64,000 nt of DNA from Selaginella moellendorffii (Eukaryota > Streptophyta > Lycopodiopsida > Selaginellales > Selaginellaceae), in the NCBI RefSeq assembly GCF_000143415.4, contig NW_003314330.1, positions 774,089-838,088 of the forward strand. Reading direction: 5' to 3'. Below, piece by piece: positions 32,341 to 42,934 of this stretch. Position numbers and translations under genes: made by a program. Position 1 is the stretch's first letter. Each line of letters opens with the position of its first letter. The notes beneath the pieces are model-generated. The model worked only from the letters and a program-made list of their open reading frames with translations. It was not told the DNA's origin and did no database searches.

Positions 32341-33123
32341 TGGACAATATCAAAGTCATAGACATTGATATCTTAGAGTCTTAATTATTAGTGATTAAAT
32401 TATAGATGTATTCCAAGTAAGTTATCATCTGATAAACCAGTATTAAAGTATAGAACCACCAAGATCATCAAAATTGCAAAACATAGGATTTACTTTCTAA
32501 TAAAATTCAATAGCAAGTGTATTATCAAGAAAACTCAATGATAACACATAACTTAAATAGCATGCTAAACAACTTATAAAAGACAACTAAAAGAATACAA
32601 AGTATCATTGGCTAGCAAACAATACTCGTGAATGTATCACCCGAAGGAAATAACATCTTAATCTATCAAAATTAATTCGAGCAACAATCAATAAAACAAA
32701 GTAAATGCCGTAAAACCAACAAACACTTCTTCATGTCAAATATCGTACTAGTCAAGCTCAATAGATCCCAGTTAACAATACGAAGAAACTCTAGTTGCTT
32801 AAGCAAGTGTTAACAACATCCTATCGATGTCACAAACCCAAGATACCAATTTAGAGCAAACCTCAAAAAACATGTGGTATTGCGAAAAACTATAACACGA
32901 ATAAATGCACGAATATTAATATTGAGTTTCATTAGTCTCGATGAAGATAGTGTCAATGATTTAGCTGTATGGAGAGACATCTTAGTTCACTTAAATCTCA
33001 ACATCAACAATGTCAATAATAGAGCCCTTAATGACTATTTTATCCCCATTTATCTCCCAAGGTTTCAAAAATCCATAGTGATAATATATCCAAATCTCAT
33101 CCCATGATCACATGCATTACATT
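32341..33123. other. AT-rich DNA, no supported gene
   Basis: No motif or frame recognised. A 77-codon frame at 32874-33107 has no recognisable motif. Confidence 0.4.
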
Positions 33124-33699
33124 AAGTTAACATGAATATGCATATTTCTATATTTAGGGCCCTTACATTTTATAAAGATGTTTGAAATAAGTAGTACTAC
33201 CCAAACCTAATGACATTTAACTTTAAGTATTCTAAAAACTTTAATTGATTCGAAAAAAAAAGGTGCATTTTTGTTTATGAGCCCTTTTTCTATATATTTG
33301 AACTCCTATGGATTATCTATTGAATCCTTTAATTGCTAATATTTTTATTTTTTATTATGCAAATTAAAAAAAAAGCTTGAGTGTTAGTCTACAATTAGTT
33401 AATAACTCTCAATTTTCCACACGTTGTTACTTAGAACAAAATTTAAAAAAAACATAAAATTCTTTAATTAATACTTATGCTTTATGATTTAGCCAATTGT
33501 TAGATTTTGAGAGAAAGAATGTTAATGGCTGCATAACAACTTAAATAATGAAAGTTATGTATGTAAAGTAGTAATTTCAAGTCATATGTGTGGTACCATC
33601 TACACAAGTTTTGCCTCTGATACTTTTGAAAGACATAGATTCACCAAGCTTAAATCTTAAGATTTGAGTTGTAAATGTTTAAAATAATGTTTCCATCCA
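33124..33699. repeat. Duplicated flank B (copy of 41306-41872)
   Basis: Nearly the same text as 41306-41872, from GTTAACATGAATATGCATAT to ATGTTTAAAATAATGTT, including GTGTGGTACCATCTACACAAG. The first codons of the lectin gene (ATG at 33682 equivalent) are kept, then the sequence jumps directly into the subtilase 3' exon. Confidence 0.85.
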
Positions 33700-35557
33700 A
33701 GAGGACTGTGATGGAGGGATAGTTGAGGCTGAAAGAGGTGTTGTTCTTGGGGCATTTGCTGCTACTGTCGCCTGTGATGTTTTGGATTTGCTTGGAGGTA
33801 TAGCCTGAGTTACAGAGATAGGTGATATAGTCGAGAGGATCAGTGTCGTAGAATAGTCCTGGATTGACTGCTTTCACTGGTTGGATCTCACCGTTTCCAA
33901 TGTTGAAAACAGTCGCTGCCTTGTTAGTGCTTGGATCGACGATTGTTTTGTTGGTGTTGTCTTTGGTGATAGCTGCCAAGAACACTCTTGAGTCTCCAGT
34001 TTTATTTTGTTTTCTCTCGACTTACCTGTGGTCATGACTGCTGATTTGATCGCCGCAGGACTCCATGTTGGGTGAATGGATTTCAAGTAAGCGATGGTGC
34101 CACTGACGTGAGGGCACGCCATGGAAGTTCCAGAGAGAAAAGTGTACTCCACGAACACTTCCTTTCCATTGTCAGTGTCGGGGATATTGATTGGCCAAGC
34201 TGCTAAGATCTCGACTCCTGGAGCGGTAACGTCCGGCTGCAACGCGAGATAAGTCACAAGCTTCATGGTGTGTCTTTCGAGTACCTTGATGATATCCGGA
34301 CTGATTGTGTGTGGACCTCTTGACGAAAACTCCGCTACAACAGGTGCTGGCTTGTAAGGAATCGTTGTTCCTCTGAGAATTCGTGATTTACAACTGCACA
34401 GAAACCACGAGGCCAAGAGTAAGTTTCCATCACCTTTTGATCATCTGTTATACTTACTTGGCTGCTATTTTAGCATCCTCGTTGATCTCCCTGTCGATTG
34501 TACTGGCACCGACTGTGAAGATCCAGGGAGCACCGTTGGACACTGATCCAGTAAATGGTCCAGAGTTTCCACCAGCGCAAGAGACCATGATCCCTCTTTC
34601 GACGGCGTGATAGGCACCAATCGCAATGACATCTACGCTGTAAACTGCGGGATAGCCTCCAAGTGAGATGGACAGGACATCCACGCCGTTGTTGATGGCA
34701 TCGTCGAAACCTGCAGCGATGTCAACCTCCTCGCAGCTATCAGTCCAGCAGACTTTGTACATGGCAATCCGAGCATTTGGAGCTCCTCCTCAGGTCGTGC
34801 CCAGAGCGAGTCCTCTCTTACTCACGTGTGGAACCAGGCTTCCAGCAGCTGTCGATGACGTATGAGTTCCATCAACCGAGTCTCTTGAGTTCTTGTATGG
34901 ACCCATCAAGACTTTCGCTCCATTACAGTATCTGGCTCCAACGAGCTTCCTGGTAAGGAGTTTATTCATCACTTTAGTCTAATCTTGTGGCAAACTCTAA
35001 CACGTACTTGTTGCAGTTGACAGTCTCATTGGCTTTGGTGCCTGGTGGATTGATGCAAGTTCCTCTCCAACGAGCTGGCACAGGTCCCATGTCGGTGTCC
35101 TTGAAACTCTCCGACTCCGGCCAGATTCTTACGCACAGAGCAAGTAAACACATTGAGCTTTTCCAAGCGAGTTTTGTAAGTTACCTGTGTCCAGAAGCCT
35201 GATGATCACGTCAGTACTTGGAGATCCAGTGTGACTGCTTTTGGCAGGCATGGCCAGGCCGAGGAAATCCCATGAGTGTGTTGTCAGTGAATGGAGCGTT
35301 TTGCTGGGATAGATGTTGAGGACCTCAGGCATTCCTACACAGTGGTCTGTTAAGCAATGACTGGAGATTGTTTTGGCCTCTTCTTCAGTCAGGTATGCCG
35401 AGAACCCACTGAAGGCATACTTATAGCTGAAGATGATGGACAAGTGAGCATTGCTAATGCTGGAAGACAAATTCTCAGAAGTGTGAGCCTTGCCAAGGCA
35501 CAAAAGGAATTGATGAAACCTTCCAACAGCTCTGGCAAGTATGTTAACTATTGACAA
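33650..35557 (-). pseudogene. Subtilase copy B, broken
   Basis: Close relative of the gene at 42935-45326, in the same orientation and with the same introns. It is damaged in several ways. Exon 1 with the signal peptide is missing, cut near 35557 by a gypsy relic. A 3-bp loss changes [11 protein letters not shown] to DSVDGTHTSS, removing the catalytic His. A CGA-to-TGA change gives a stop at 34792-34790. The final exon is cut inside the Fn3-like region, where a deletion joins it to the start of the lost lectin gene (33699). The Ser motif [12 protein letters not shown] and an Asp motif (IRLLDTG) remain. It cannot encode a working protease. Confidence 0.88.
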
Positions 35558-35910
35558 TGTGGTAGAAGTTGGTGCTTTTTTGGTAGTGCATTTATAACTA
35601 CTATTGGATACTTTTTACTTAGTTTAGTGGTGTTCAATATTCTTGTTTGGGCATTTCATGTATTAATGTCTAGATTGGGGATATGCCACACTTTCAAGAG
35701 AGTGTTGTATTTGTCATCAATATCATCCATAAATGAATGATTTGGTGGAACAATTTGTTAAGATTTTCAAGGGGATGATTGTAAAGTATATAAACTTTCA
35801 ATCAAAATAAGATGGTTATTTGGCATCTTTCTAGGAATTGAGTTTATATTTGCATTTATTATAAATTGTTGATGATAGGTTATGGTATTAATATTTGATA
35901 AACATTCCTT
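35558..35910 (+). pseudogene. Relic gypsy integrase, left part
   Basis: Plus-strand, decayed copy of the integrase of the neighbouring minus-strand element (compare inverse of 36560-36990): GTAGAAGTTGGTGC, ATGATTTGGTGGAACAATTTG, AAGGGGATGATTGTAAAGTATAT. It continues at 40897 beyond the inserted element. Confidence 0.7.
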
Positions 35911-36087
35911 TGTGAGTGCATGGAATATGAAAAAAGAATACAAAAATGTGCATATCAATTAGCCTAAAAACCCTAGTTTATATATAGAAGTGAGTGGTCT
36001 GGATTGAAACCAATCCAACGGCTACTAAAATCCCATTACGCTAATATTAATATACAGCATCATAGCCATATACACTTGGCCCTCACA
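35911..36087 (-). repeat. 3' LTR of the short-LTR gypsy element
   Basis: TGTGAGTGCATGG...GGCCCTCACA, 177 bp; matches 40722-40896 with scattered differences. Confidence 0.85.
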
Positions 36088-36119
36088 TCATCCCTTCCTC
36101 TCAGAAAAATGGAAGGCCA

Positions 36120-37736
36120 TCAGGGTTCTCTTGTGGATGGGCTCAGATTTGGAGGAACATCAAGAGGAGGCATCGGTGGATTTGTAGATGGTATTAACTG
36201 CTCTTGATCCCTTTGTATAAAGCGTTTTAATTGCTGCACATGCACAATCTCCGGAGGATCGGCCTGCTGGACGTCATGCCAAACCTCATAAACTTGTGGT
36301 CCAACTTGCCGCAACACCCGATACGGTCCTTTCCACTGCACAAGGAGCCCCTTAGATAAACCACATACCGTAAGATGGGGAAAACGGACTAACACTAAAT
36401 CATCCACTTTGTACTCTGCAAGGGGACGATGATGGGAGTGGTAGCACCATTGTTGTCCTACTTGTACACGGCCTAAGTGTTCGGCAAACTCTGCTCGGAT
36501 AAGGGGAATAATGCTTGTCAAATATTGATCCTACGACTTAATATCGGGAGCTCGTGGCAATCTCGAAGATAAATGCAACTCTATTGATAATATTGGATCA
36601 TGACCATATAGGAATTTATATGGTGAAGCACCAATAAAACTCTGCACCCCTGTGACATAGGCATATTGAAGAGACGGCAAATAACCATCCCAATTTGAAT
36701 GCTGAAAGTTCATATACTTCACAATCATCCCTTTGAATGTCCGAACAAACCGTTCCACCAGACCATCTGATTGTGGATGATAAGCACTCGTGAAAGTGTG
36801 GTGTATCCCCAACTGAGATGTCAAAACATGAAATGCCTCAGCCATAAATGCAAGACCATTATCCAAAAGAATCTACTCTGGACAAGAATGCTGGAACACT
36901 ACTCGATTGAGGAGGAAGTATCCAACAGTAGTTGCCGAGGCACTAGCAAGAGCACCAACTTCCACCCAACAAGTCAAGTAGTCAAAAGCAATAATAACAT
37001 ACTCATTGCCAGTAGTCAACCGTGGAAAAGGTCCCATAAGATCAAATGCCACCAACTCAAACAGACGGGAAATTGCAATTGACTCCAACCGTCCTTCTGC
37101 AGCACAAGGGGGAGTATTACGAGCTTGGCACCAAACGCAACTACGCACATACTGGATAATATCACGTCGCATCTTCAGCCAATAGAAAGACTTGTGTAGC
37201 TTCTCAATCACACGACAATGTCCCATATGCCCACCTAAAATAAGAGAATCATGGTAGGCATGCAGAATAAAGATAGAAGGCACCACCAGCCGTAAATGAT
37301 CATCAGGATCCGTCCCTATAAAATAAAGAAGGCCATCTTGAAGATAATATTGAGAATGTAAATGCTGAAAAGGCAAGTCATCAGTAAGTGATGCAAGATT
37401 CTTAAATGCATCTCGAAACCTTCGAATCCACGTCTCAATATTTTTAGCCTCGCGAACCTTATCAAGAGAAGGTAGATCTTGCTCTACATCTTGTGGACAC
37501 TGAACATTAAGTATAGCAACCGCCGACGGCACAGAATCCTTGTCTAGAAAATCCACAGATGCTGGAACAACAGGCTCATCAGAAACATGAGAAAAGAGTG
37601 GAGAAGGAAGAGGAGCTCGAGAAAGGGCATTAGCATCAGCCATAGAACTCCCTGGGCGATGAACAACATCAAAATTATATATCTGAAGCTTTAAAGCCCA
37701 CCGAGCAGTACGACCAATCAGGTTCTTCCGCTTCAA
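36120..37736 (-). pseudogene. Gypsy RNase H end and integrase
   Basis: Three adjoining frames. 37736-36873 has the RNase H tail (VHRPGSSMADANALSR), an HHCC-type finger (HAYHDSLILGGHMGH, CVWCQAR) and the first Asp of the core (FDLMGPFPRL). 36866-36531 has MDNGLAFMAEAF and SAYHPQSDGLVERF (second Asp and Glu). 36521-36120 has the GPY/F-like WKGPYRVLRQVGPQVYEV. A stop separates the first two frames and another lies near 36530. Confidence 0.85.
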
Positions 37737-38177
37737 TAATGAAGTAACGGCAGCATGGTCACTTTCAAGTAACGTCCGAAAACCATGTAGATATGCATGA
37801 AGTTTTTCGAAACCTTAAACTGCTGTTAAACACTCCTTCTCTGTCGTGGAGTAGTTCACCTCTGCTGGTTGTAACGTATGGTTTATATATGCAATGGGAT
37901 GACGCTAACCAAGCACACTCAGGCTTTCTTGCATCAACACACCTCCAAGACCACTATCAGAAGCATCTACGTGCAAAATAAAAGGTCAAGTGTAGTCAGG
38001 ATATGCCAAAACCAGAGGAGTTGTCAACAGCTTTTTGAGATCCACAAATACCCGCTCACAATCTGAAGACTAGATGAAAGATGATATTGATGACTTTAGC
38101 AATGCTCGCAATGGTGCAGTGCGATCAGAAAGATGATCCACAAAACGACCGAAATACTGCACCTTGCCTAGGAAGCG

Positions 38178-39491
38178 CTACACATCATTCACACACTTCG
38201 GAGTAGGGAACTTTAGAATGGCTACAAGTTTGTCAGAATCAACTTGCAAACTTTCACGAGAAATACGGTACCCAAGATAAGTTGTGTCCTTGGACCCAAA
38301 CATGCACTTCGACTGTTTCAGCTTTAAACCAACATCCTGTAGCCGATCTAACACTTTACACACATCACGAATGTGCTCCTCCCACGTCCCCTCCGAATGA
38401 ATCAAGACATCATCAATGAAGTCAGTAGTCACCTTTAACATATCACAAAGAACTTCGTCCATCATCCGCTGGAAAGTTGCTGGAGCATTGTTCAAACCAA
38501 ACAGCATCACCAAGAACTCGTACAAACCAAACGGTGTACGAATTAGTATTGGGACTCAGGAACATCTGCTTCGGCCATCAGTACTTGCCAGTACCCAAAA
38601 GCTAGCTTGGTGAACCAACGACTTCGCCCTAGACGATCCAAAAGATTAGCAGTGTGAGGAAGAGGGTACACATCTGGGATCGTCACTTCGTTTAACGGAC
38701 AATAGTCGATGCAGAAATGAATACTCCCATCAGGCTTTGTCAGAAGATGAGGTTCACATGCCCAAGGACTCTGCGACTTCTGAATAACACCCTTTTTCAA
38801 CATCTTCTTGATGTTTGCGAGTAAAATCTTGATCTCCTTGGGTGACCGACAACAAATAGGAACCTTGATTGGATGAGCATCCTCGGTGGGAATCGGATGA
38901 CATGTGGCAATCTTGGCACCAGACAATAGATCAAATTCAAAGAGATCAGAATACTCCTTGATGAGCCGGTCAACAGCTGCAACACAAAAATCATCAAAGG
39001 GATTGGAAAAGGGAAGAGCAGAACAAGATGGAAACATAGGAGGAAATAGTGGGGGAACAAAAGTAATGGAAGCAGAGGTAGAAGTAGAGGGACGAAGAGG
39101 TATGGAAATGAGAAGAATGGATGAAACATAAGGAAGTATGAGACAAGGGGGAGAAGCCTCAAAGTCACACTTGGCATAATTGCGTTGCAACCAATCCATA
39201 CCAAGAATGAGGTCAAAAGCTTGATTCGGCACCACCCGCAACGACTGCAACTCAAGCTCGAGATCGCCCACACGCACAACCAGGTCCACCTCATCTCGTG
39301 CACATGCCGTTGCCAAAAGGAATGAAAATTGGATCTGCCACACGACGCAAGTGTAGACGACAATGTGTGGCAATAGGTCGAGCAATAGAAGATAAACTCG
39401 AACCTGTATCAACCAACACGGAGAGAATAATAGGAGACCTCTTGTTATAAAAACGAGCTTGGAAAGTAAACACTAGATGAACCGGTGCCAA
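38178..39491 (-). pseudogene. Gypsy protease and reverse transcriptase
   Basis: The protease motif LVDTGSSLSSIA lies near 39400. Then comes an RT in two frames: 39412-38543 (FCIDYCPLNEVTIPDVYPLP) and 38525-38178 (FLVMLFGLNNAPATFQRMM). The catalytic motif reads FIDD instead of the usual YIDD. Frames are broken near 38530 and 39300. Confidence 0.85.
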
Positions 39492-39585
39492 GTGAACCCT
39501 TTGATAATACTCTCGAAAGAAAGATGGAGGGGTTGCTAACTTATTCGCATAAGATCCCTCCGTTACTTGCGAAACTCCTCATTTC

Positions 39586-40490
39586 CTAAATGCACCTTGG
39601 TGTCCAAACCTTCCACCGCAATAGCACCAACGGGACATTGCTGACGCCAAGGTCTCCACCCAGGAAATGGAGGTCGTCAATCCGGAAAGTGCTGACAACG
39701 TCGATAAGTATAACCAACCTCATCACACGCCCAACAACGAATATCACGGCCACAACCACGTCCTCGCCCTTATCTTTGGACTTGAGTAGCAGTAGCATCA
39801 ACCTCCATTGGAACAGGACCATCACTCATAAGAAGTGGAGTTGAAGGACGTGCAGCAAGAAGTGGAAGAGGTGATGTCTCATAATGTTGTGCCAAGCGAA
39901 GAGCATCATCAAGGGTGGCAGGAGCAAGTGCATACACAAGTCCAACAAGATCTTGACAAAGTGCTGGCCACAACATTCCTAGCTTGACCCTTTCCGACAT
40001 ATTGGGTTCCACACGAAGCAAAAGACTTCGGAAACGAACACCAAATTGCATCACCGACTTAGATGGCCCTTGGCAAAGACGATGCAATTGTTGGAAGGCA
40101 TCATCACTATTGTCAGCATGTTCGAAGGCGCATTTGAAGACGTCTGGAAGAACACTCCAATCCCCACAAGTGGCTGCGCTCAATCCATTGTACCACTACA
40201 ACGCCGTCCTTTGGAGACACGTGGGGAACTCACGCAAATGTCGAGCATCAAATGATATGTGGCAATCACCATGAAGTGATTGAACCAATGGTATACATCA
40301 TCCCCAGGATTCCCACGAAAGAACTCCAGCCGAACGCGAGGATTGGCACCAAGAGCAGGAGAAGTTGGACCACATGCCGTGAATGCCGCCATCAATTGAG
40401 TTTGGTTGGTCAATTGCAAGCGCATAGCATCAAGCAATTGAACTAACTGCTACTCTAAAGTCAAATGAGGAGATTGTTGATCTGCCATGA
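39586..40490 (-). pseudogene. Gypsy gag
   Basis: Two frames, 40437-40180 and 40183-39770, together span a capsid-like gag. They include VRLEFFRGNPGDDVYHWFNH and FQQLHRLCQGPSKSVMQF. A knuckle with the His changed to Tyr (CWACDEVGYTYRRC) lies near 39700-39760. A frameshift and stops make it non-functional. Confidence 0.75.
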
Positions 40491-40721
40491 AGATGAACGA
40501 AAAAGAAATAGCAAAAGAAGAGAAATGACAAAAAGCTGGAAGGAAATGGTAGATCTAGACAATGCAAAAAGCTAAATCTAAACCAAAATCTTGAAAGGAA
40601 AGAACAAAAAAAAAGAAATGGAAAAAGCTAGATTTAGATGATGCAAAAGTTAGATTTAAACCGAAATCCCAAATCTAAGCACTCCCCAAGGACAATCAAA
40701 GGTGCCCCTCATCTCCACCAA

Positions 40722-40896
40722 TGTGAGTGTATAAAATATAGAAAGGGAATACAAAAATGTGCATATTAATTAGTCCAAAAACCTTAACTTATATGTAAAA
40801 TCGAGTGGTCCGGATTGAAACCAATCTGACAGCTACTAAAATCCCACTACATTAATATTAATATACGGCATCGTAGCCGTACACTTGGCCCTCACA
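40722..40896 (-). repeat. 5' LTR of the short-LTR gypsy element
   Basis: TGTGAGTGTATAA...GGCCCTCACA, 175 bp. Inward of it, the minus strand reads TTGGTGGAGATGAGG, the primer-binding position. Confidence 0.85.
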
Positions 40897-41305
40897 CCTC
40901 CATTTTTTTTTAATTAAAGTTTGCTAAACACTTGAGTTGCATACAAGTGAGATAAAAATGGTATTATAACTCTTATTGTCATCCATTTATGAAGTGCAAA
41001 ATGGATGATCAAATGTTAACTCATCCTCCTAATCTTAAAGTGTGTGGTTTATCTAAAATGTTTGTTCTTAGTTAGAAGGGATTATATAGAGTGTTATTGC
41101 AAGTTGGGCTACAAGTTTATAAAGTTTGACATAAAATTTAATAGGTTAGGCCTATCAACAAAAAACCGTAGTTATTTTCCATTTTTTCGAGAGAAAGGGA
41201 TGTTATGAAGTTTAAATTTATGGCTATGATGTTGTATATTATTATTAGTGTAATGGGATTTTGATATTCATCAAATTAAATTTAATTTGGACCATTTACT
41301 CTTAG
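40897..41305 (+). pseudogene. Relic gypsy integrase tail and LTR, right part
   Basis: It continues the relic from 35910: TTTGCTAAACACTTGAG and GTGTGTGGTTTATCTAAA match the inverse of 36360-36500. At 41204-41305 is a truncated LTR of the same family (GGCTATGATGTTGTATATTA). The plus-strand relic thus surrounds the minus-strand element. Confidence 0.7.
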
Positions 41306-41845
41306 GTTAACATGAATATGCATATTCTCATATTTAGGACCTTTACTTTTGAAATAAGTAGTACTACCCAATCCCAATGACATTTAATCCTAAGTATCCT
41401 AAAACCTTTAACTAATTAAAAAAAAAGGTGCATTTTTTTTCATAGGCCCTTTTTCTATATATTTGAACTCCTATGGATTATCTATTGAGTTGTTTTCCTT
41501 AATTGCTAACATTTTTAATTTTTTATTATGCAAATTAAAACAAAAGCTTGAGTGTTAGTCTACAATTAGTTAATAACTCTCAATTTTCCACATGTTGTTA
41601 CTTAGAACAAAAGTTTTAAAAAACATAAAATTCTTTAATTAATACTTATGCTTTATGATTTAGCCAATTATTAAATTTTGAGAGAAAGAATGTTATTGGC
41701 TGCATTACAACATAAATAATGAAAGTTACGTGTGTAAAGTAGTAATTTCAAGTCATATGTGTGGTACCATCTACACAAGTTTTGCCTCTGATACTTTTGA
41801 AAGACATAGATTCACCAAGCTTAAATCTTAAGATTTGAGTTGTAA
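41306..41845. repeat. Duplicated flank C (copy of 33124-33680)
   Basis: AT-rich upstream region of the lectin-like ORF, shared with copy B. It must contain that ORF's promoter if the gene is expressed; I see no unambiguous TATA box because the whole stretch is AT-rich. Confidence 0.7.
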
Positions 41846-42787
41846 ATGTTTAAAATAATGTTCTCTATCTTCTTGATATTATTCATAAAATTTACTATTT
41901 CAACTATAAATTTTTATCTACAAAATAGTATGACAATTGAGAGTGTTAATTTAGTTATTCTTGCTCTTGAATTAATGATTAATAACACTGAATCTGGAGA
42001 GTTACCAAAAGGTCAAAGTATGCAATATGATTATACAATACAAGATGATATATATGGTCCTTTAAGCATGACAAATCAAATATGGATTTATAGTTCAAAT
42101 AGAAAATCTATTGATACAACTTGTGGAGCAAATCTTGTTGAATATGAACACAATGATGGTGATAATGTGAGACATAGACTGACTACTCTATTAAATTTAT
42201 ATCGTAATCATATTCTAAATTTACGTGCAAGATTTGTTAGAATAGTGTTTGGTTCTTATGCTATTGAGTTTATGGAAAAATATTCTGCACGTGGATTACC
42301 ACAAATTGAAAATACTATATCCAATAATTTACATGATTGTAGAATTGATCTCACTACTTTAATTAGTAACATGCCTTACAATTCCTTAAAAGCTACTGAA
42401 TTTTTATTATCACCAAATAATAAAGCTTATTTATATTTACATTTAAATTGCATTCTTGCTTTATATGTAAGAAATGTTATAAAATGGTATAAAGGATCTT
42501 CAAATTTTAAAAACTGTGAATTTAAGATAGAAATGGATGGGAATATTATACTGTATTCTGATAATTCAATTATGGTTTGGTCTCCTAATATATATTGTAA
42601 TAAGAAGAGAAATTATGATATAGTAAAAACATTTCTTTCTCTTCAAAGTGACTATAATTTGGTATTATATGAATCCCATCAAAAAACATTTTTAAAACAT
42701 CCTAAATTGAAGGTATTGTGGGCTTCAAATATGCAATTAATTGTAATTTCTTTGCAATGCCCTTTGCAAATTGAGAGAAAAATGTGA
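41846..42787 (+). CDS. GNA/bulb-type lectin-like protein with unknown N-terminal domain
   Basis: Intact 313-codon frame in very AT-rich DNA. Residues 1-25 (MFKIMFSIFLILFIKFTI) look like a signal peptide. Residues ~35-170 are not recognised by me. Residues ~175-300 have the threefold layout of a GNA mannose-binding lectin: HLNCILALY, then EMDGNIILY with VWSPN, then QSDYNLVLY with LWASN. Only the third site fits the sugar-binding consensus QxDxNxVxY exactly; the second has Glu for Gln, and the first is poor. It is convergent with the subtilase, 147 bp away, and both were duplicated together. Codon use is far more A/T-rich than in the genes before 15 kb. A secreted carbohydrate-binding role is inference. 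Confidence 0.65.
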   Translation: MFKIMFSIFLILFIKFTISTINFYLQNSMTIESVNLVILALELMINNTESGELPKGQSMQYDYTIQDDIYGPLSMTNQIWIYSSNRKSIDTTCGANLVEYEHNDGDNVRHRLTTLLNLYRNHILNLRARFVRIVFGSYAIEFMEKYSARGLPQIENTISNNLHDCRIDLTTLISNMPYNSLKATEFLLSPNNKAYLYLHLNCILALYVRNVIKWYKGSSNFKNCEFKIEMDGNIILYSDNSIMVWSPNIYCNKKRNYDIVKTFLSLQSDYNLVLYESHQKTFLKHPKLKVLWASNMQLIVISLQCPLQIERKM

Positions 42788-42934
42788 TAATTTGTATACA
42801 ATTAGTCAAAAATTCTCAAAAGAAATAAAAACTCTACCTACTTCAATTGCTCCCTTAGAGAAACTCCTTAATACGGTTTCTATGTTTTTTGAGATGTAGT
42901 TTAGATTTACATGCAGTTTAAGGGTAATTTGAAG

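Larger units (their letters stand above)
35911..40896 (-). mobile_element. Decayed Ty3/gypsy element with short LTRs
   Basis: A 4986-bp element with 177- and 175-bp LTRs in direct repeat. Gag, protease, RT, RNase H and integrase traces are in the usual Ty3 order on the minus strand, broken by stops and frameshifts. There is no chromodomain after the integrase. It sits inside a plus-strand relic of the same family (35558-35910 with 40897-41305). The flanks CCTT and CCTC may be a decayed 4-bp target duplication. Confidence 0.85.

Noticed and set aside
36771-37082. 103-codon plus-strand frame
   Set aside because: Antisense to the gypsy integrase.
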